DNA of 64,000 nucleotides from Tepidanaerobacteraceae bacterium (lineage in GTDB: Bacteria; Bacillota; Thermosediminibacteria; Thermosediminibacterales; Tepidanaerobacteraceae): the NCBI GenBank assembly GCA_024655905.1, contig JANLFP010000008.1, positions 119,933 to 183,932 of the forward strand, read 5' to 3'. Made by a program: the position numbers and the translations under genes. A model generated the notes under the pieces. That model ran no database searches. It was not told the origin of the DNA and worked only from the letters and a program-made list of their open reading frames with translations. Positions 52,307 through 61,820 of the stretch are shown in pieces. How positions within the stretch are numbered: the stretch's first letter is position 1; the number at the start of each line of letters is the position of its first letter.

Positions 52307-53155
52307 ATGCTTGTAACATTAAAAGAAATTCTTTCAGACACTCGAAAAAATAAATATGCAGTGCCGGCCTTTGATGTAAATAACCTGGAAACGTTCAAGG
52401 CCGTGATTGAAACCGCCCAAGAGGAAAAGTCCCCGGTCATTGCCATGGTTCTCGATACGGACATGAAGTGCGGCAATTTGCGATATCTGGTCCCCATGAT
52501 GAAAGAAGCGGCCTCCAACTCCGCAATACCTGTCTGCATTCACCTGGACCACGGTGCAGATATTGATACCGTGGCAAGATATATTGCTCTCGGATTTACT
52601 TCGGTCATGCTTGATGCCTCCACCCTGCCGCTTTCTGAAAACATTCATAGAACATCCCAGGCGGTTAAATTCGCCCACGCTGCCGGAATCAGTGTAGAAG
52701 CCGAACTGGGCCATGTGGGGGTCGGGCTTTCGGACTCGAATGAAGACATAGAGAACCTTTTTACGGTACCGTCCGAAGTGGAGGAATTTGTAGCAAAGAC
52801 CGGGGTGGACGCCCTTGCGGTGGCCATCGGCACCGCTCATGGTCCGTATAGAGGACAACCCCGGCTTGATATCGACCGCCTGAAAGACATAGCAAAAACA
52901 ACCGACACGCCCCTTGTTCTGCACGGCGGTTCATTGACGCCCGACGACCAGATAAAAGCGGCGATACAAGCCGGCATCTCCAAGCTGAATATCGCCACCG
53001 AACTTCGCATCGCCCTTTACAGGGGGTTGAAATTTTCGGTTTCCGAATTGCCCGAGCACGCATCGCTCCATGAGATATATGAAAAGCCCATGGAAATGAT
53101 GAAACAGCTGGTCAGAGAAAAGATTCGGCTCTGCGGCAGCCAGAATAGGGCTTAG
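52307..53155 (+). CDS. class II fructose/tagatose-bisphosphate aldolase (GatY/KbaY/FbaA family)
   Basis: A 282-residue zinc aldolase. YAVPAFDVNNLETFKAV, PVCIHLDHGAD (catalytic Asp and zinc His), GFTSVMLDAS, VEAELGHVGV (zinc Glu/His), DALAVAIGTAHGPYRG (zinc His) and LVLHGGS/GISKLNIATELR phosphate-binding segments are in place. It would cleave a ketose-1,6-bisphosphate to dihydroxyacetone phosphate plus an aldehyde. GGAGG lies seven bases before the ATG. The next gene, 74 bases on, encodes a polyol dehydrogenase, so a galactitol-, sorbitol- or inositol-like route is more likely than glycolysis. Confidence 0.88.
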   Translation: MLVTLKEILSDTRKNKYAVPAFDVNNLETFKAVIETAQEEKSPVIAMVLDTDMKCGNLRYLVPMMKEAASNSAIPVCIHLDHGADIDTVARYIALGFTSVMLDASTLPLSENIHRTSQAVKFAHAAGISVEAELGHVGVGLSDSNEDIENLFTVPSEVEEFVAKTGVDALAVAIGTAHGPYRGQPRLDIDRLKDIAKTTDTPLVLHGGSLTPDDQIKAAIQAGISKLNIATELRIALYRGLKFSVSELPEHASLHEIYEKPMEMMKQLVREKIRLCGSQNRA

Positions 53156-53229
53156 TTGAATATATTTCTCCGCTGCTTTAAGAGATATTTAGATCCATTG
53201 GCAGCAGCATTTTTAAAGAGGTGATTTTG

Positions 53230-54276
53230 ATGCTCGCATTGAGACTTTACGGTAAAAGCGATTTGCGATTGGAGGATATCCCCAAACCTTCGGCGCCAAA
53301 GGGCGGATTGCTGGTAAAGGTTCATGCCTGCGCCATCTGCGGCAGCGACTTGAGAAATATAAAGGCGGGAGGTTCTTCCCACGGCATGACACTCCCCAGG
53401 GTCCTGGGCCACGAAGCTGCCGGTGAAGTAGTTGAAGTCAGCGATGGGGTTGAGGGATTCAACATAGGAGACCGGGTACTGCTCTCCGTGACGGTTCCCT
53501 GTGGCAGGTGCTACTATTGCCTCCGGGGTCTTACAAATCTCTGCGATTATAAGACCGCGCTTTCATACCAGTATGACGGAAGTTTCGCCGAATATGTGGC
53601 CGTGCCGAACCAGCTGGTCATGACCGGCGGCGTCATCCCCATTCCTGATGGTGTAAGCTACGAACAGGCTTCCATAGTGGAGCCTCTGTCCTGCGTTTTA
53701 AACGGCCAGGAGCTTTCCGGCACGGGTTTGAATCATGCTGTAGCGGTCGTGGGAGCCGGTCCCGTAGGCATAGCCCATGCGATGATCGCCAGAGTTCTTG
53801 GCGCTTCAAAAGTCATAATGGCGGAAATCTCTCGGGAGCGGCTTGAGATAGCCGGTAAAATAAGTGCAGCCGACAGATTGGTGGATTCCGGCAAGGAAGA
53901 TTTTGTAAAAGCTGTCATGGAGGAAACCGACGGCCATGGCGCCGATGTGGTCATCGTGGCGGCCCCCTCGGGCGAAGCTCAGGTACAGGCTCTGTCCGCC
54001 GCAAGGAAGCGGGGAAGGGTAAATTTCTTCGGAGGCCTTCCCAAAAATCGCTCCACCATCACTATCGACAGCAACATCATCCATTATAAGGAACTGTTCG
54101 TACACGGCACTTCCGATTCCACCGTTGTCCATATGAAAAAAGTCTTGAGCCTGATTGAGAACAAAAAAATAGACGCGGACATCCTCATAACAAAAGCTTT
54201 CCCGATTGCTCATTACAAAGAGGCCTTCGAACTGGCTTCCAGCGGAAAAGCCCTGAAAGTAATAATAAACCCCTAG
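53230..54276 (+). CDS. zinc-dependent polyol/alcohol dehydrogenase (sorbitol dehydrogenase-like)
   Basis: A 348-residue MDR enzyme. Catalytic zinc residues are at CAICGSD (about 33) and GHEAAGEV (about 60), structural zinc at CGRCYYCLRGLTNLC (about 90-104), and the NAD fold is AVVGAGPVGIAHAMIA near 170. It oxidises a sugar alcohol to a ketose, which could be phosphorylated and cleaved by the aldolase encoded upstream. The ATG at 53230 has AGAGGTG seven bases upstream. Its TAG overlaps the stop of the convergent radical SAM gene. Confidence 0.88.
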   Translation: MLALRLYGKSDLRLEDIPKPSAPKGGLLVKVHACAICGSDLRNIKAGGSSHGMTLPRVLGHEAAGEVVEVSDGVEGFNIGDRVLLSVTVPCGRCYYCLRGLTNLCDYKTALSYQYDGSFAEYVAVPNQLVMTGGVIPIPDGVSYEQASIVEPLSCVLNGQELSGTGLNHAVAVVGAGPVGIAHAMIARVLGASKVIMAEISRERLEIAGKISAADRLVDSGKEDFVKAVMEETDGHGADVVIVAAPSGEAQVQALSAARKRGRVNFFGGLPKNRSTITIDSNIIHYKELFVHGTSDSTVVHMKKVLSLIENKKIDADILITKAFPIAHYKEAFELASSGKALKVIINP

Positions 54277-55190
54277 ACGCCTTCCAGATCAAAGTCCGGA
54301 ACATATTCGTCCGAAGCGGCGCCTTCTTCCTGCACAAAGCCGTTTTCAAGGCCATACTCGAAAAAACATCTTATGACATCGTTGTATTCTTCTGCGGAAA
54401 GCCTCCTGTTAATTTCGGGATGGCTTTTCGCCTTGTAATACGGCATATACTGGGACATGAGGCTTATATAGACTCCTTTTGGGAGATGGCGGCTTATCCA
54501 CCGGAGGATTTTTTTGGAATCTTCTTTATGGCCCGGCAATATTAAATGCCTAATGATGAGGCCTCTTTTTATAATCCCATTTTCATCGAAAACCGGCTCG
54601 CCTACCTGGGATGACATCTCGGAAATGGCCTTAGCTGCGGTTTGGAAATAATTCGGAGATCCGGAATACTTCAAAGCTAAAGCGTCGTCAAAATACTTTA
54701 AATCTGGCAGGTATATATCCACCAGGCCGCCCAGGGCCTTTATCGTCTCCACATTCTCATAAGCATTGGAATTCCATACTATGGGGATAGAAAGGCCTGC
54801 GGATCTTGCCGTTTTTATGGCTTCAATTATCTGCGGCGTATAAATGGTGGGAGTCACCAGGTTTATGTTGTGGACGCCTTTTTGCTGCAATTTCAGGAAT
54901 ATCTCAGCCAGTTCGTCTATAGATACGGCTTTCCCGAATCCTTCCTGGCTTATCCTGTAGTTCTGACAGAAAATACATTTCATATTGCAGCATGTGAAGA
55001 ACACCGTGCCGGAGCCTTTCTCTCCGCTGATGCACGGTTCCTCCCATCTGTGTGGAAAAGCTTTGGCCACCAACGCTTCTGATGCAGCCCCGCAGGCGCC
55101 TTTTTCTCCCGCCAGGCGGTTTACACCGCATTTTCGAGGGCATAGATTGCATTTTTCCAGCCAATGTCTAATTTCATCCTGATTTTTCAT
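54273..55190 (-). CDS. radical SAM protein, PflA-like (COG1313 group)
   Basis: A 305-residue radical SAM protein. An N-terminal cysteine cluster (CNLCPRKCGVNR, KGACGA) is followed by the 4Fe-4S motif CNMKCIFCQN (CxxxCxxC), NLVTPTIYTPQI, VWNSNAYE, DIYLPDLKYFDD and RHLILPGH. This group is annotated as pyruvate-formate-lyase-activase-like, but its target is unknown. The ATG at 55190 has GGGA nine bases upstream and is preferred to the ATG at 55199. No glycyl-radical enzyme gene is nearby. Confidence 0.88.
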   Translation of the reverse strand: MKNQDEIRHWLEKCNLCPRKCGVNRLAGEKGACGAASEALVAKAFPHRWEEPCISGEKGSGTVFFTCCNMKCIFCQNYRISQEGFGKAVSIDELAEIFLKLQQKGVHNINLVTPTIYTPQIIEAIKTARSAGLSIPIVWNSNAYENVETIKALGGLVDIYLPDLKYFDDALALKYSGSPNYFQTAAKAISEMSSQVGEPVFDENGIIKRGLIIRHLILPGHKEDSKKILRWISRHLPKGVYISLMSQYMPYYKAKSHPEINRRLSAEEYNDVIRCFFEYGLENGFVQEEGAASDEYVPDFDLEGV

Positions 55191-55256
55191 TATTATCATT
55201 CCCGCTAGAGTCTCTTGTGAAAGATATTATCACCTTATTACGCCGCAGTCAACAAA

Positions 55257-55282
55257 AGCCCCGATGCTTGCCGGGGCATTTT
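55257..55282. terminator. GC-rich hairpin GCCCCG-(8)-CGGGGC with T/A flanks
   Basis: A perfect six-base stem, with ATTTTTAT on the plus side and TTTTGTTG on the minus side. It lies upstream of the radical SAM gene and 170 bases upstream of the plus-strand hypothetical gene, so it ends no recognised gene. It may terminate antisense or readthrough transcription, or act in a leader. The remainder of 55191-55455 shows no gene. Confidence 0.45.
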
Positions 55283-55455
55283 TATGGCTATTAAATTCCT
55301 GCTTAGGGCTTGCAGCTGTGATTGAATAGCTCCATCACTCAGAAGAGTGCCTTTTAGCAGCTTTGATTTTTCCCTGTTTAAAAATTCCAGTTTTAAACTG
55401 AAAAATATTACAGAAAATAGAAAAGACACTCTGATAAAAAGTGAGGTGAACCGCG

Positions 55456-55869
55456 TTGCGGGTAGTTGAAGCCACAAAAGGCGAGATTATAAAGGGAAGC
55501 GAGGTTTTCCCGTATGAAATAAAAAATGACAAGGTCCATATCAAACTGCCATTTCATGTGGATTTGAAAAGATTAACGGATGTATTGAAAGAAAAAAATT
55601 ATTTTTTAGCGAACGATCCTGAGGAAAATGATTCGCAGGGGTGGGGGAAATGGTACGATGCCGAGGGCTATTATCCATACTGGATATACGAGGATGAACG
55701 CTGCCATTATTTTGCTTTTCCCCCGGAAGATTACAAACTGGTCCCCGAACCGGGATCTGCCCCAAAACACTTGCCCGTGCTGGGGACCAAAGCCATAGAA
55801 GAATTTTTCCGCTGGCTGCCGGTTTTGAAGGAAGCGGTCACTCGCGAATCTGTCCGTCTCCGAGAATGA
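55456..55869 (+). CDS. hypothetical protein of 137 residues
   Basis: I do not recognise this protein. It starts at TTG with GAGGTG seven bases upstream (MRVVEATKGEIIKG). It is soluble, has no signal peptide, and is rich in aromatic and acidic residues in the middle (GWGKWYDAEGYYPYWIYEDE, RCHYFAFPPEDYK), which suggests a compact beta-rich fold. Codon use looks like that of the neighbours. Its last 32 bases overlap the 3' end of proA on the opposite strand. Confidence 0.65.
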   Translation: MRVVEATKGEIIKGSEVFPYEIKNDKVHIKLPFHVDLKRLTDVLKEKNYFLANDPEENDSQGWGKWYDAEGYYPYWIYEDERCHYFAFPPEDYKLVPEPGSAPKHLPVLGTKAIEEFFRWLPVLKEAVTRESVRLRE

Positions 55870-57079
55870 GGTATTTTACCGTGGTGAGCTCTTTTAAGCC
55901 CATCGGACCGCGGGCGTGCAGTTTTTGTGTGCTTATGCCTATTTCGGCTCCGAAACCGAATTCCCCTCCGTCGGTAAATCTCGTTGAGGCATTCACATAA
56001 ACGCAGGCGGCGTCCACCCGGGAAAGAAACTCATTGGCGCTGTCGTAATTTTTGGTGACAATGGCTTCCGAATGAGAACTGCCATAACGGTTGATATGTT
56101 CTATGGCTTCATCGATGTTTTTCACCACTTTGACCGCAAGTATAAGGTCCAGATATTCCTCAGCCCAATCTTCTTCGGAAGCGGGTTTTATTCCAGGGAA
56201 TATTTGACATGTTTCGGGGCATCCTCTGAGTTCCACTCCTTTTTGCTGCAGAGCGTTCAGAGCTTCAGGCAAAAACTTGCCGGCTACCGCTTTATGCACC
56301 AACAATGTCTCCGCAGCATTGCAGACAGAAGGTCTGCTTGTCTTGGCATTTATTATGATATGTTTTGCCATTTCCAGATCCGCACTTTCATCCACATAGA
56401 CATGGCAGTTTCCCACGCCGGTCTCTATCACCGGAACCGTGGAATTGGCCGACACGGCCTTTATGAGGCCGGCACCTCCTCTTGGGATAAGAAGGTCGAC
56501 GTATTCCCTCATTTTCATCAGAGCCATAGCGCTTTCATGCCCGATATCCTCTATGAGTGAAATTGCACCTTCAGGAATCCCCGCTTTTTTCGCCCCCAGA
56601 ACGAGGGCTGAAACTATGGCCTTATTGGAATTTATAGTTTCGGAACCTCCCCGGAGGATTACACTGTTCCCCGCCTTCAGGCAGATGCCCGCCGCGTCGG
56701 AGGTAACGTTGGGCCTCGCCTCATATATGATGCCTATAACACCGAAGGGAACATGCGTCCTCATGATGGTAAGTCCGTTGGGTCGCTTTATCACCTCGCC
56801 CTGACCCACCGGATCAGGAAGGTCTGCCAGGGCTTGCAAGCCTCTCGTCATACTGAGCATACGACTCTCATTCAGCTTCAAGCGGTCTATCAGCGCTTGG
56901 CTCATGCCCTTTTCTCTGGCGGCAGCAATATCCTTTTCATTGGCTGACAATATTTCCCGCTTCGCCTCCGATAGAGATTCCGCCATTTCAAAAAGAGCCC
57001 TGTTTTTTACATCACCGGAAAGTTCTGCAAGGACTCTGGAAGCCTCTTTTGCTCTTTTTCCAATTTCCCAAATATCCAC
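55838..57079 (-). CDS. proA: gamma-glutamyl phosphate reductase
   Basis: A 413-residue enzyme of the aldehyde dehydrogenase superfamily, the second step of proline synthesis (glutamyl phosphate to glutamate semialdehyde with NADPH). VPFGVIGIIYEARPNVTSDA, NSVILRGGSE, LIPRGGAGLI, ETGVGNCHVYVD, SRPSVCNAAETLLVH (catalytic Cys) and FTDGGEFGFGAEIGISTQKLHARGPMG at the C-terminus (cited in parts) are diagnostic. The start is GTG with GGGGGT upstream. It follows proB by 56 bases, so proB-proA is one operon. Confidence 0.96.
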   Translation of the reverse strand: MDIWEIGKRAKEASRVLAELSGDVKNRALFEMAESLSEAKREILSANEKDIAAAREKGMSQALIDRLKLNESRMLSMTRGLQALADLPDPVGQGEVIKRPNGLTIMRTHVPFGVIGIIYEARPNVTSDAAGICLKAGNSVILRGGSETINSNKAIVSALVLGAKKAGIPEGAISLIEDIGHESAMALMKMREYVDLLIPRGGAGLIKAVSANSTVPVIETGVGNCHVYVDESADLEMAKHIIINAKTSRPSVCNAAETLLVHKAVAGKFLPEALNALQQKGVELRGCPETCQIFPGIKPASEEDWAEEYLDLILAVKVVKNIDEAIEHINRYGSSHSEAIVTKNYDSANEFLSRVDAACVYVNASTRFTDGGEFGFGAEIGISTQKLHARGPMGLKELTTVKYLILGDGQIRE

Positions 57080-57135
57080 AGTATTACCCCCTTTTCAAAA
57101 AGCAATAATGCATGCTCTTGAATGCCTTGTCTTAA

Positions 57136-57975
57136 TCATGATAGCCCGATTACATTGCAATTTTTCTGAGGCATGAAAAAAGTACCGGGGTTTTTCCCTT
57201 CCAGCACACCATATATTAATTCCGGATTTGTCCCATCTATTATTGCCATAGCTATCCCCGCGCAGGTGGCTATTTTTGCTGCGAAAATCTTGCTTTTCAT
57301 TCCGCCGGTGCCGAATTCAGACCCGCTCTCCCCTGCCAGCGCTTCAATCTCAGGAGTTATGCAGTCGACTATAGGAATTTTAACGCTGCCATTTTTAGAT
57401 GGGATGCCCGTATACAGCCCGTCTATATCGGAAAGTAGAATTAAGATATCCGCTCCGATGAGCCTAGCCACTACCGCCGAAAGGGTGTCGTTATCCCCGA
57501 ACACTATTTCGTCCACCGCAACAGTATCATTTTCATTTATTATTGGAATTATGTCAAAATCAAACAGCGTCCTTATTGTGTTGAGGGCGTTCTGACGGCG
57601 GGGAGCCTTTTCAATGTCTTCTCTTGTGAGCAGTATCTGTGCCACCGAGGTGTCATATTCTGCGAAAAGTTTTTCATAAAACTGCATGAGTATACCCTGG
57701 CCTACCGCCGCCAGCGCCTGTTTTATTTTTATGTCTTTCTTATTTTTAATCCCCAGTTTTCCCGCTCCGACACCTATTGCTCCGGAAGTAACCAGAATCA
57801 CATTTTTCCCCCGGTTTTTAAGGTCTGCCAGAACTCTTACAAGCTTTTCCATCCGGGGTATATTGAGCTTGCCATTATCATATATCAATGTTGTGGTTCC
57901 GACTTTAAAAACTATACTGTTATATGCAAAATTGTTAAAAACATGCCTTGTCTGTTTATTATGTTGATCTGCCAT
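57136..57975 (-). CDS. proB: glutamate 5-kinase, short form without PUA domain
   Basis: A 279-residue amino-acid kinase, the first step of proline synthesis. VFKVGTTTL, VILVTSGAIGVGAGKL, LLTREDI, PIINENDTVAVDE, FGDNDTLSAVVA, LLSDIDGLYTG and FGTGGMKSKI mark the glutamate and ATP sites. The usual C-terminal PUA domain is absent, as in several clostridial forms. GAGGTGG precedes the ATG. A good promoter (58024-58052) lies 50-80 bases upstream and should drive proBA. Confidence 0.95.
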   Translation of the reverse strand: MADQHNKQTRHVFNNFAYNSIVFKVGTTTLIYDNGKLNIPRMEKLVRVLADLKNRGKNVILVTSGAIGVGAGKLGIKNKKDIKIKQALAAVGQGILMQFYEKLFAEYDTSVAQILLTREDIEKAPRRQNALNTIRTLFDFDIIPIINENDTVAVDEIVFGDNDTLSAVVARLIGADILILLSDIDGLYTGIPSKNGSVKIPIVDCITPEIEALAGESGSEFGTGGMKSKIFAAKIATCAGIAMAIIDGTNPELIYGVLEGKNPGTFFMPQKNCNVIGLS

Positions 57976-58023
57976 CTATTCCACCTCACACGCGAAATTC
58001 ATTTTTATACAATTTTATGCATA

Positions 58024-58052
58024 ATTATAACATTATATATTCGAATAAACAA
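58024..58052 (-). promoter_or_regulatory. promoter of proBA
   Basis: On the minus strand: -35 TTGTTT (58047-58052), 17-base spacer, -10 TATAAT (58024-58029); the start codon is about 50 bases downstream. Confidence 0.65.
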
Positions 58053-58191
58053 TAGTTTTTTTTAGGGAATGTCTTTAAATTTGTTAAAAAAAAATGTAAA
58101 ATAGTTTCAATACGGTTTTATCTGCGCAACAAGGATAATTCAGCGGCCATTTTCATTTAATTTGAAAAGTAATCGCTGCGAGGTGTTGTAA

Positions 58192-59472
58192 GTGCCAGTG
58201 AAATATATTAAAAAATCCACAACACTGCTGTCAAATGAATCGTCAGAAGCAAGGGAAAAGGTGGCATCAATTCTATCCCGGATACGGCAGGAAGGCGACA
58301 AAGCCCTGCTTGAATATTCGAGACAGTTGGATGGTTTTAAAGGCGGTTCTTTGAAGGTCTCAAAGGATGAAATCGCCGCCGCCTACAGGGCGCTTTCTCC
58401 GGAAATCATCAGTGATTTGAAATTTGCCGCGGAAAGAATAGAAAAATTCGCTCTGCTTCAAAAAGAATCCATCTCTCCTGTCGAAGTACAAATCTCTCCC
58501 GGCATAATTCTTGGGCATCGCATAATTCCCGTATCTTCCTGCGGAGCCTATGTGCCCGGCGGTCGCTATCCACTGCCTTCATCGGCTCTGATGTCCATAA
58601 TCCCGGCCCGGGTGGCGGGGGTCAAGAGGATAGCCGCATGCTCACCTCCATCCAAGGCAACGGGCTCCATCCATCCTGCTGCTCTAGCTGCCATGGACAT
58701 CGCCGGCGCCACCGAAATATACTGCATGGGAGGGGCGCAGGCCGTTGCCGCCCTGGCCTTCGGCACCGAAAGCATAAAGCCTGTGGATATGATAGTGGGG
58801 CCCGGAAATCAGTGGGTCACCGAAGCCAAGCGTCAAGTGAACGGTGCTGTTGGGATAGACTTTCTGGCGGGCCCCAGTGAGGTGCTGATTATAGCTGATG
58901 GTACCGCAAATCCCGAATTTATAGCTGCTGATATTTTGGCCCAGTCAGAACACGACCCCCTGGCCCGGGGAATCCTCATTACAACTGACGAGAAGCTTGC
59001 ACAGAAAGTGATGAGTGCAGTGGAAAAATTCCTCAGGCAACTCAAGACTGCTGATGTGGCCGCAAAGGCCTGGGAGAATAATGGTGAAATCCTGCTGGTA
59101 GACTCTTCGGATGAAGCCATCACTCTTGCCAATGATATCGCCCCCGAGCACCTGGAGCTTGCGGTATCGGCTCCCGAAAAAATAGTGGACAAGCTAATAA
59201 ATTACGGCTCCCTCTTCATTGGATACTGGGCGGCAGAAGTCTTCGGCGACTATATATCAGGCACCAACCATATCCTCCCGACGATGAAAGCTTCCCGCTA
59301 TACCGGGGGAGTATGGGTGGGAACATTTCTTAAGATATCAAGCTACCAAAAGATAACAAAGGAAGGTGCGGAATTTCTTGCTCCCGCTGCCTGCCGCCTG
59401 GCGGAACTGGAAGGTCTTTTTGCCCACCGTCTCGCGGCGGAGGCGAGAAACCTAAAAACTATGTCAATTTGA
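58192..59472 (+). CDS. hisD: histidinol dehydrogenase (or close paralog), isolated from other his genes
   Basis: A 426-residue enzyme that oxidises histidinol to histidine in two NAD steps. CGAYVPGGRYPLPSSALM, ATEIYCMGGAQAVAALAFGT, VGPGNQWVTEAKR, FLAGPSEVLIIAD, AQSEHDPLA (zinc/catalytic His), APEHLEL (catalytic Glu-His) and DYISGTNHILPT are all present. The start is GTG with GAGGTG six bases upstream. No other histidine gene is in the window, and some HisD paralogs act on other alcohols, so the cellular role is not certain. It is divergent from proBA. Confidence 0.88.
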   Translation: MPVKYIKKSTTLLSNESSEAREKVASILSRIRQEGDKALLEYSRQLDGFKGGSLKVSKDEIAAAYRALSPEIISDLKFAAERIEKFALLQKESISPVEVQISPGIILGHRIIPVSSCGAYVPGGRYPLPSSALMSIIPARVAGVKRIAACSPPSKATGSIHPAALAAMDIAGATEIYCMGGAQAVAALAFGTESIKPVDMIVGPGNQWVTEAKRQVNGAVGIDFLAGPSEVLIIADGTANPEFIAADILAQSEHDPLARGILITTDEKLAQKVMSAVEKFLRQLKTADVAAKAWENNGEILLVDSSDEAITLANDIAPEHLELAVSAPEKIVDKLINYGSLFIGYWAAEVFGDYISGTNHILPTMKASRYTGGVWVGTFLKISSYQKITKEGAEFLAPAACRLAELEGLFAHRLAAEARNLKTMSI

Positions 59473-59475
59473 TTT

Positions 59476-59529
59476 AGGTGCAAAAAGGCACTTCCCTGCC
59501 TAAATGCCCCGGCACCTGCCCTAATTTTT
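59476..59529 (+). terminator. possible terminator after hisD
   Basis: Inverted AGGTGC (59476-59481) and GCACCT (59512-59517), with outer TTAGG/CCTAA pairs, are followed by ATTTTT. The loop is long and contains a smaller AGGCA/TGCCT hairpin. It may work in both directions between hisD and the convergent DUF255 gene. Confidence 0.35.
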
Positions 59530-59545
59530 AGCCCAGAAATCTTGT

Positions 59546-61636
59546 TTACAGTAAGACTCTTTCAATTTCATCCATATTTGTAACCGGCGGTAGGCAGGCA
59601 AAGTTCTCGCAGATATACGCCGTAGCCTTGCCTTCCAGAGGCTTCATATCTTTTATGAAAGGAATTAACTCCCGAATGTTTCGACCGGCATTGCCCGCAG
59701 GATGAAGCAGAACTACTGTATCAGGAAGATAACGAGAACGTATTTTTTGAATCATTTTCTCGGTGTCATCGGCATCGGAAACACCCGCTATTACGATTTC
59801 CTTGGAGGCGCCGAGCGCGAATTGCAGTGCTGTCAGCAGGAAGGAATGGGCCGAAGGATGAAGCATTACCTCTCCCGCAAACGCTTTGAAAATCCTGCGG
59901 GCATGCTCTTCAAGGCTTTGGTCTCCGGTGAATCTGGAAAGCTTTAACATATTGTATGCCGCCACAGAATTTCCGGAGGGTATGGCGCCATCGTAGATTT
60001 CCTTGGGCCTGAAAAGCAATTCTTCCCCATCCTTACCATAAAAAAATAGTCCGCCTTTTTCTTCATCCCAGAAAAGGTCAAGCATTTGCCGATTCATTTC
60101 CAGGGCTTTTTTCAAGTAACCGGCATCAAAGGTGGTCTCATAAAGTTCCAGCAATGCCCACACGAGGAATGCATAATCATCAAGATAGGCAGGTATCGCC
60201 GCCTCACCATCCCTGTATCTAGCCAGCAGCCGGCCGTCTTCCCTCACGAGTTTTGAAAATATAAAATCGGCAGCTTTTCTCGCCATGAAGGTGTATTTTT
60301 CATTTCCCGCCACTCTTGCCCCTTTCGCCAGAGCAGCAATCATCAGGCCGTTCCAGGAAGTCAATATTTTGTCGTCCTTATGGGGGCGAATTCTCTTCCC
60401 TCTTTCATTGAACAATTTTTCTCTGCAGTCTTTTAATTCTTCAATCAAATCTACCGCACGAGGAGCGGCCTCAGAAGTATTCGCCAAATATGCTTCATAT
60501 GGCGGTCTGCCCGCCTTATATTTAATAAGATTCGGTATGTTTTTGCCTTCAAAATTTCCCTGAGGCGTGATATCGTAAACTTCACAGAAAAGCCGGCCTT
60601 TTTCATCTCCCAGAATATTTTTAACCTCTTCGTGAGTCCACAAGTAAAACTTTCCTTCCACACCTTCAGAATCGGCATCCTCGGCGGAATAAAAACCCCC
60701 TTCGGGAGAAGTCATATCCCGCTCTATATAATTGAATACTTCTTCTGCCACTTCTTTATACTTTTTATTTCCTGCAGCCTGGTAGCCCTCCAGGAAAGCC
60801 ATGGCTATAAGGGCATTGTCGTAGAGCATTTTTTCAAAATGGGGGACCAGCCACCACCTATCTACGGAATAACGGTGAAACCCAAAGCCAATATGGTCAT
60901 ATATCCCACCGCGCGCCATGCAGTCGAGGGTCTTTTCCACCATTTCAAGGGCGCGCTCCTCGCCTGAATTCTTCCAATAATGCAGCAGGAAAATCAGATT
61001 GTGTGATGCAGGGAATTTGGGAGCAGAGCCAAAGCCGCCGAATTCGTCATCAAACCTGGCGGAAAATTGTTTGAAGGCTTCATCCAGTACGTATTCCCCA
61101 AGCTCTCCCGGTCGTGTTTCACCGGTTTTTTTAACTGCTTCCGTCACTCTTCGGCTTATGTCATAAATATGTTCCCGGTCCTTTTGCCATAAGTCCGCTA
61201 TTTTTCCAAGGATGTCCAAAAGTCCTGCCCGGCCCCAGCTATCTTTTTTGGGAAAATAAGTCCCCGCAAAGAAAGGTTCTTTGCTCGGAGTCATGATGAT
61301 GGTAAGGGGCCATCCCCCTTGACCAGTCATAGCCTGACACACGCCCATGTAAATATTATCGACGTCCGGCCTTTCTTCCCGGTCTACCTTTATGGATACA
61401 TAGTATTTATTTAGAACAGCTGCCACTTCCTCATCCTCAAAAGACTCATGAGCCATCACATGACACCAGTGGCAGGTGCTGTAGCCAATACTTAAGAATA
61501 TCGGTTTGTCTTCCTTTCTTGCTCTTTCGAAGGCTTCGTCGCACCAGGGATGCCATTCTACGGGGTGATGGGCGTGTTGAAGAAGATATGGAGATTTTTC
61601 TTTCGCAAGACGATTTGCAAGTTTATTTTCATGCAT
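59546..61636 (-). CDS. YyaL/SPATA20-type DUF255 thioredoxin-domain protein
   Basis: A 696-residue protein. The N-terminal thioredoxin-like DUF255 domain has [19 protein letters not shown], then [17 protein letters not shown] with a CHWC redox motif (near residue 55), followed by an (alpha/alpha)6 glycosidase/epimerase-like barrel ([59 protein letters not shown]). Length and order match the family fully. Its role is uncertain; it may be redox or N-acylglucosamine epimerase-like. GAGGAG precedes the ATG by eight bases. Confidence 0.92.
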   Translation of the reverse strand: MHENKLANRLAKEKSPYLLQHAHHPVEWHPWCDEAFERARKEDKPIFLSIGYSTCHWCHVMAHESFEDEEVAAVLNKYYVSIKVDREERPDVDNIYMGVCQAMTGQGGWPLTIIMTPSKEPFFAGTYFPKKDSWGRAGLLDILGKIADLWQKDREHIYDISRRVTEAVKKTGETRPGELGEYVLDEAFKQFSARFDDEFGGFGSAPKFPASHNLIFLLHYWKNSGEERALEMVEKTLDCMARGGIYDHIGFGFHRYSVDRWWLVPHFEKMLYDNALIAMAFLEGYQAAGNKKYKEVAEEVFNYIERDMTSPEGGFYSAEDADSEGVEGKFYLWTHEEVKNILGDEKGRLFCEVYDITPQGNFEGKNIPNLIKYKAGRPPYEAYLANTSEAAPRAVDLIEELKDCREKLFNERGKRIRPHKDDKILTSWNGLMIAALAKGARVAGNEKYTFMARKAADFIFSKLVREDGRLLARYRDGEAAIPAYLDDYAFLVWALLELYETTFDAGYLKKALEMNRQMLDLFWDEEKGGLFFYGKDGEELLFRPKEIYDGAIPSGNSVAAYNMLKLSRFTGDQSLEEHARRIFKAFAGEVMLHPSAHSFLLTALQFALGASKEIVIAGVSDADDTEKMIQKIRSRYLPDTVVLLHPAGNAGRNIRELIPFIKDMKPLEGKATAYICENFACLPPVTNMDEIERVLL

Positions 61637-61820
61637 GTTTTCAACTCCTCGTGAATAATAGTTTATTTTTGCGTAAAACCCGACTTCTGGGTTAGCGACT
61701 ACACCGAAATCAATTCTATTATTTCCATTTGCATATGAAATTCATAACGGCAATATTTTTAACCCTTTCTTGATGGTTTGAATATATTAAATTATATACG
61801 AAAAGCGGGGTGCAGCATCT

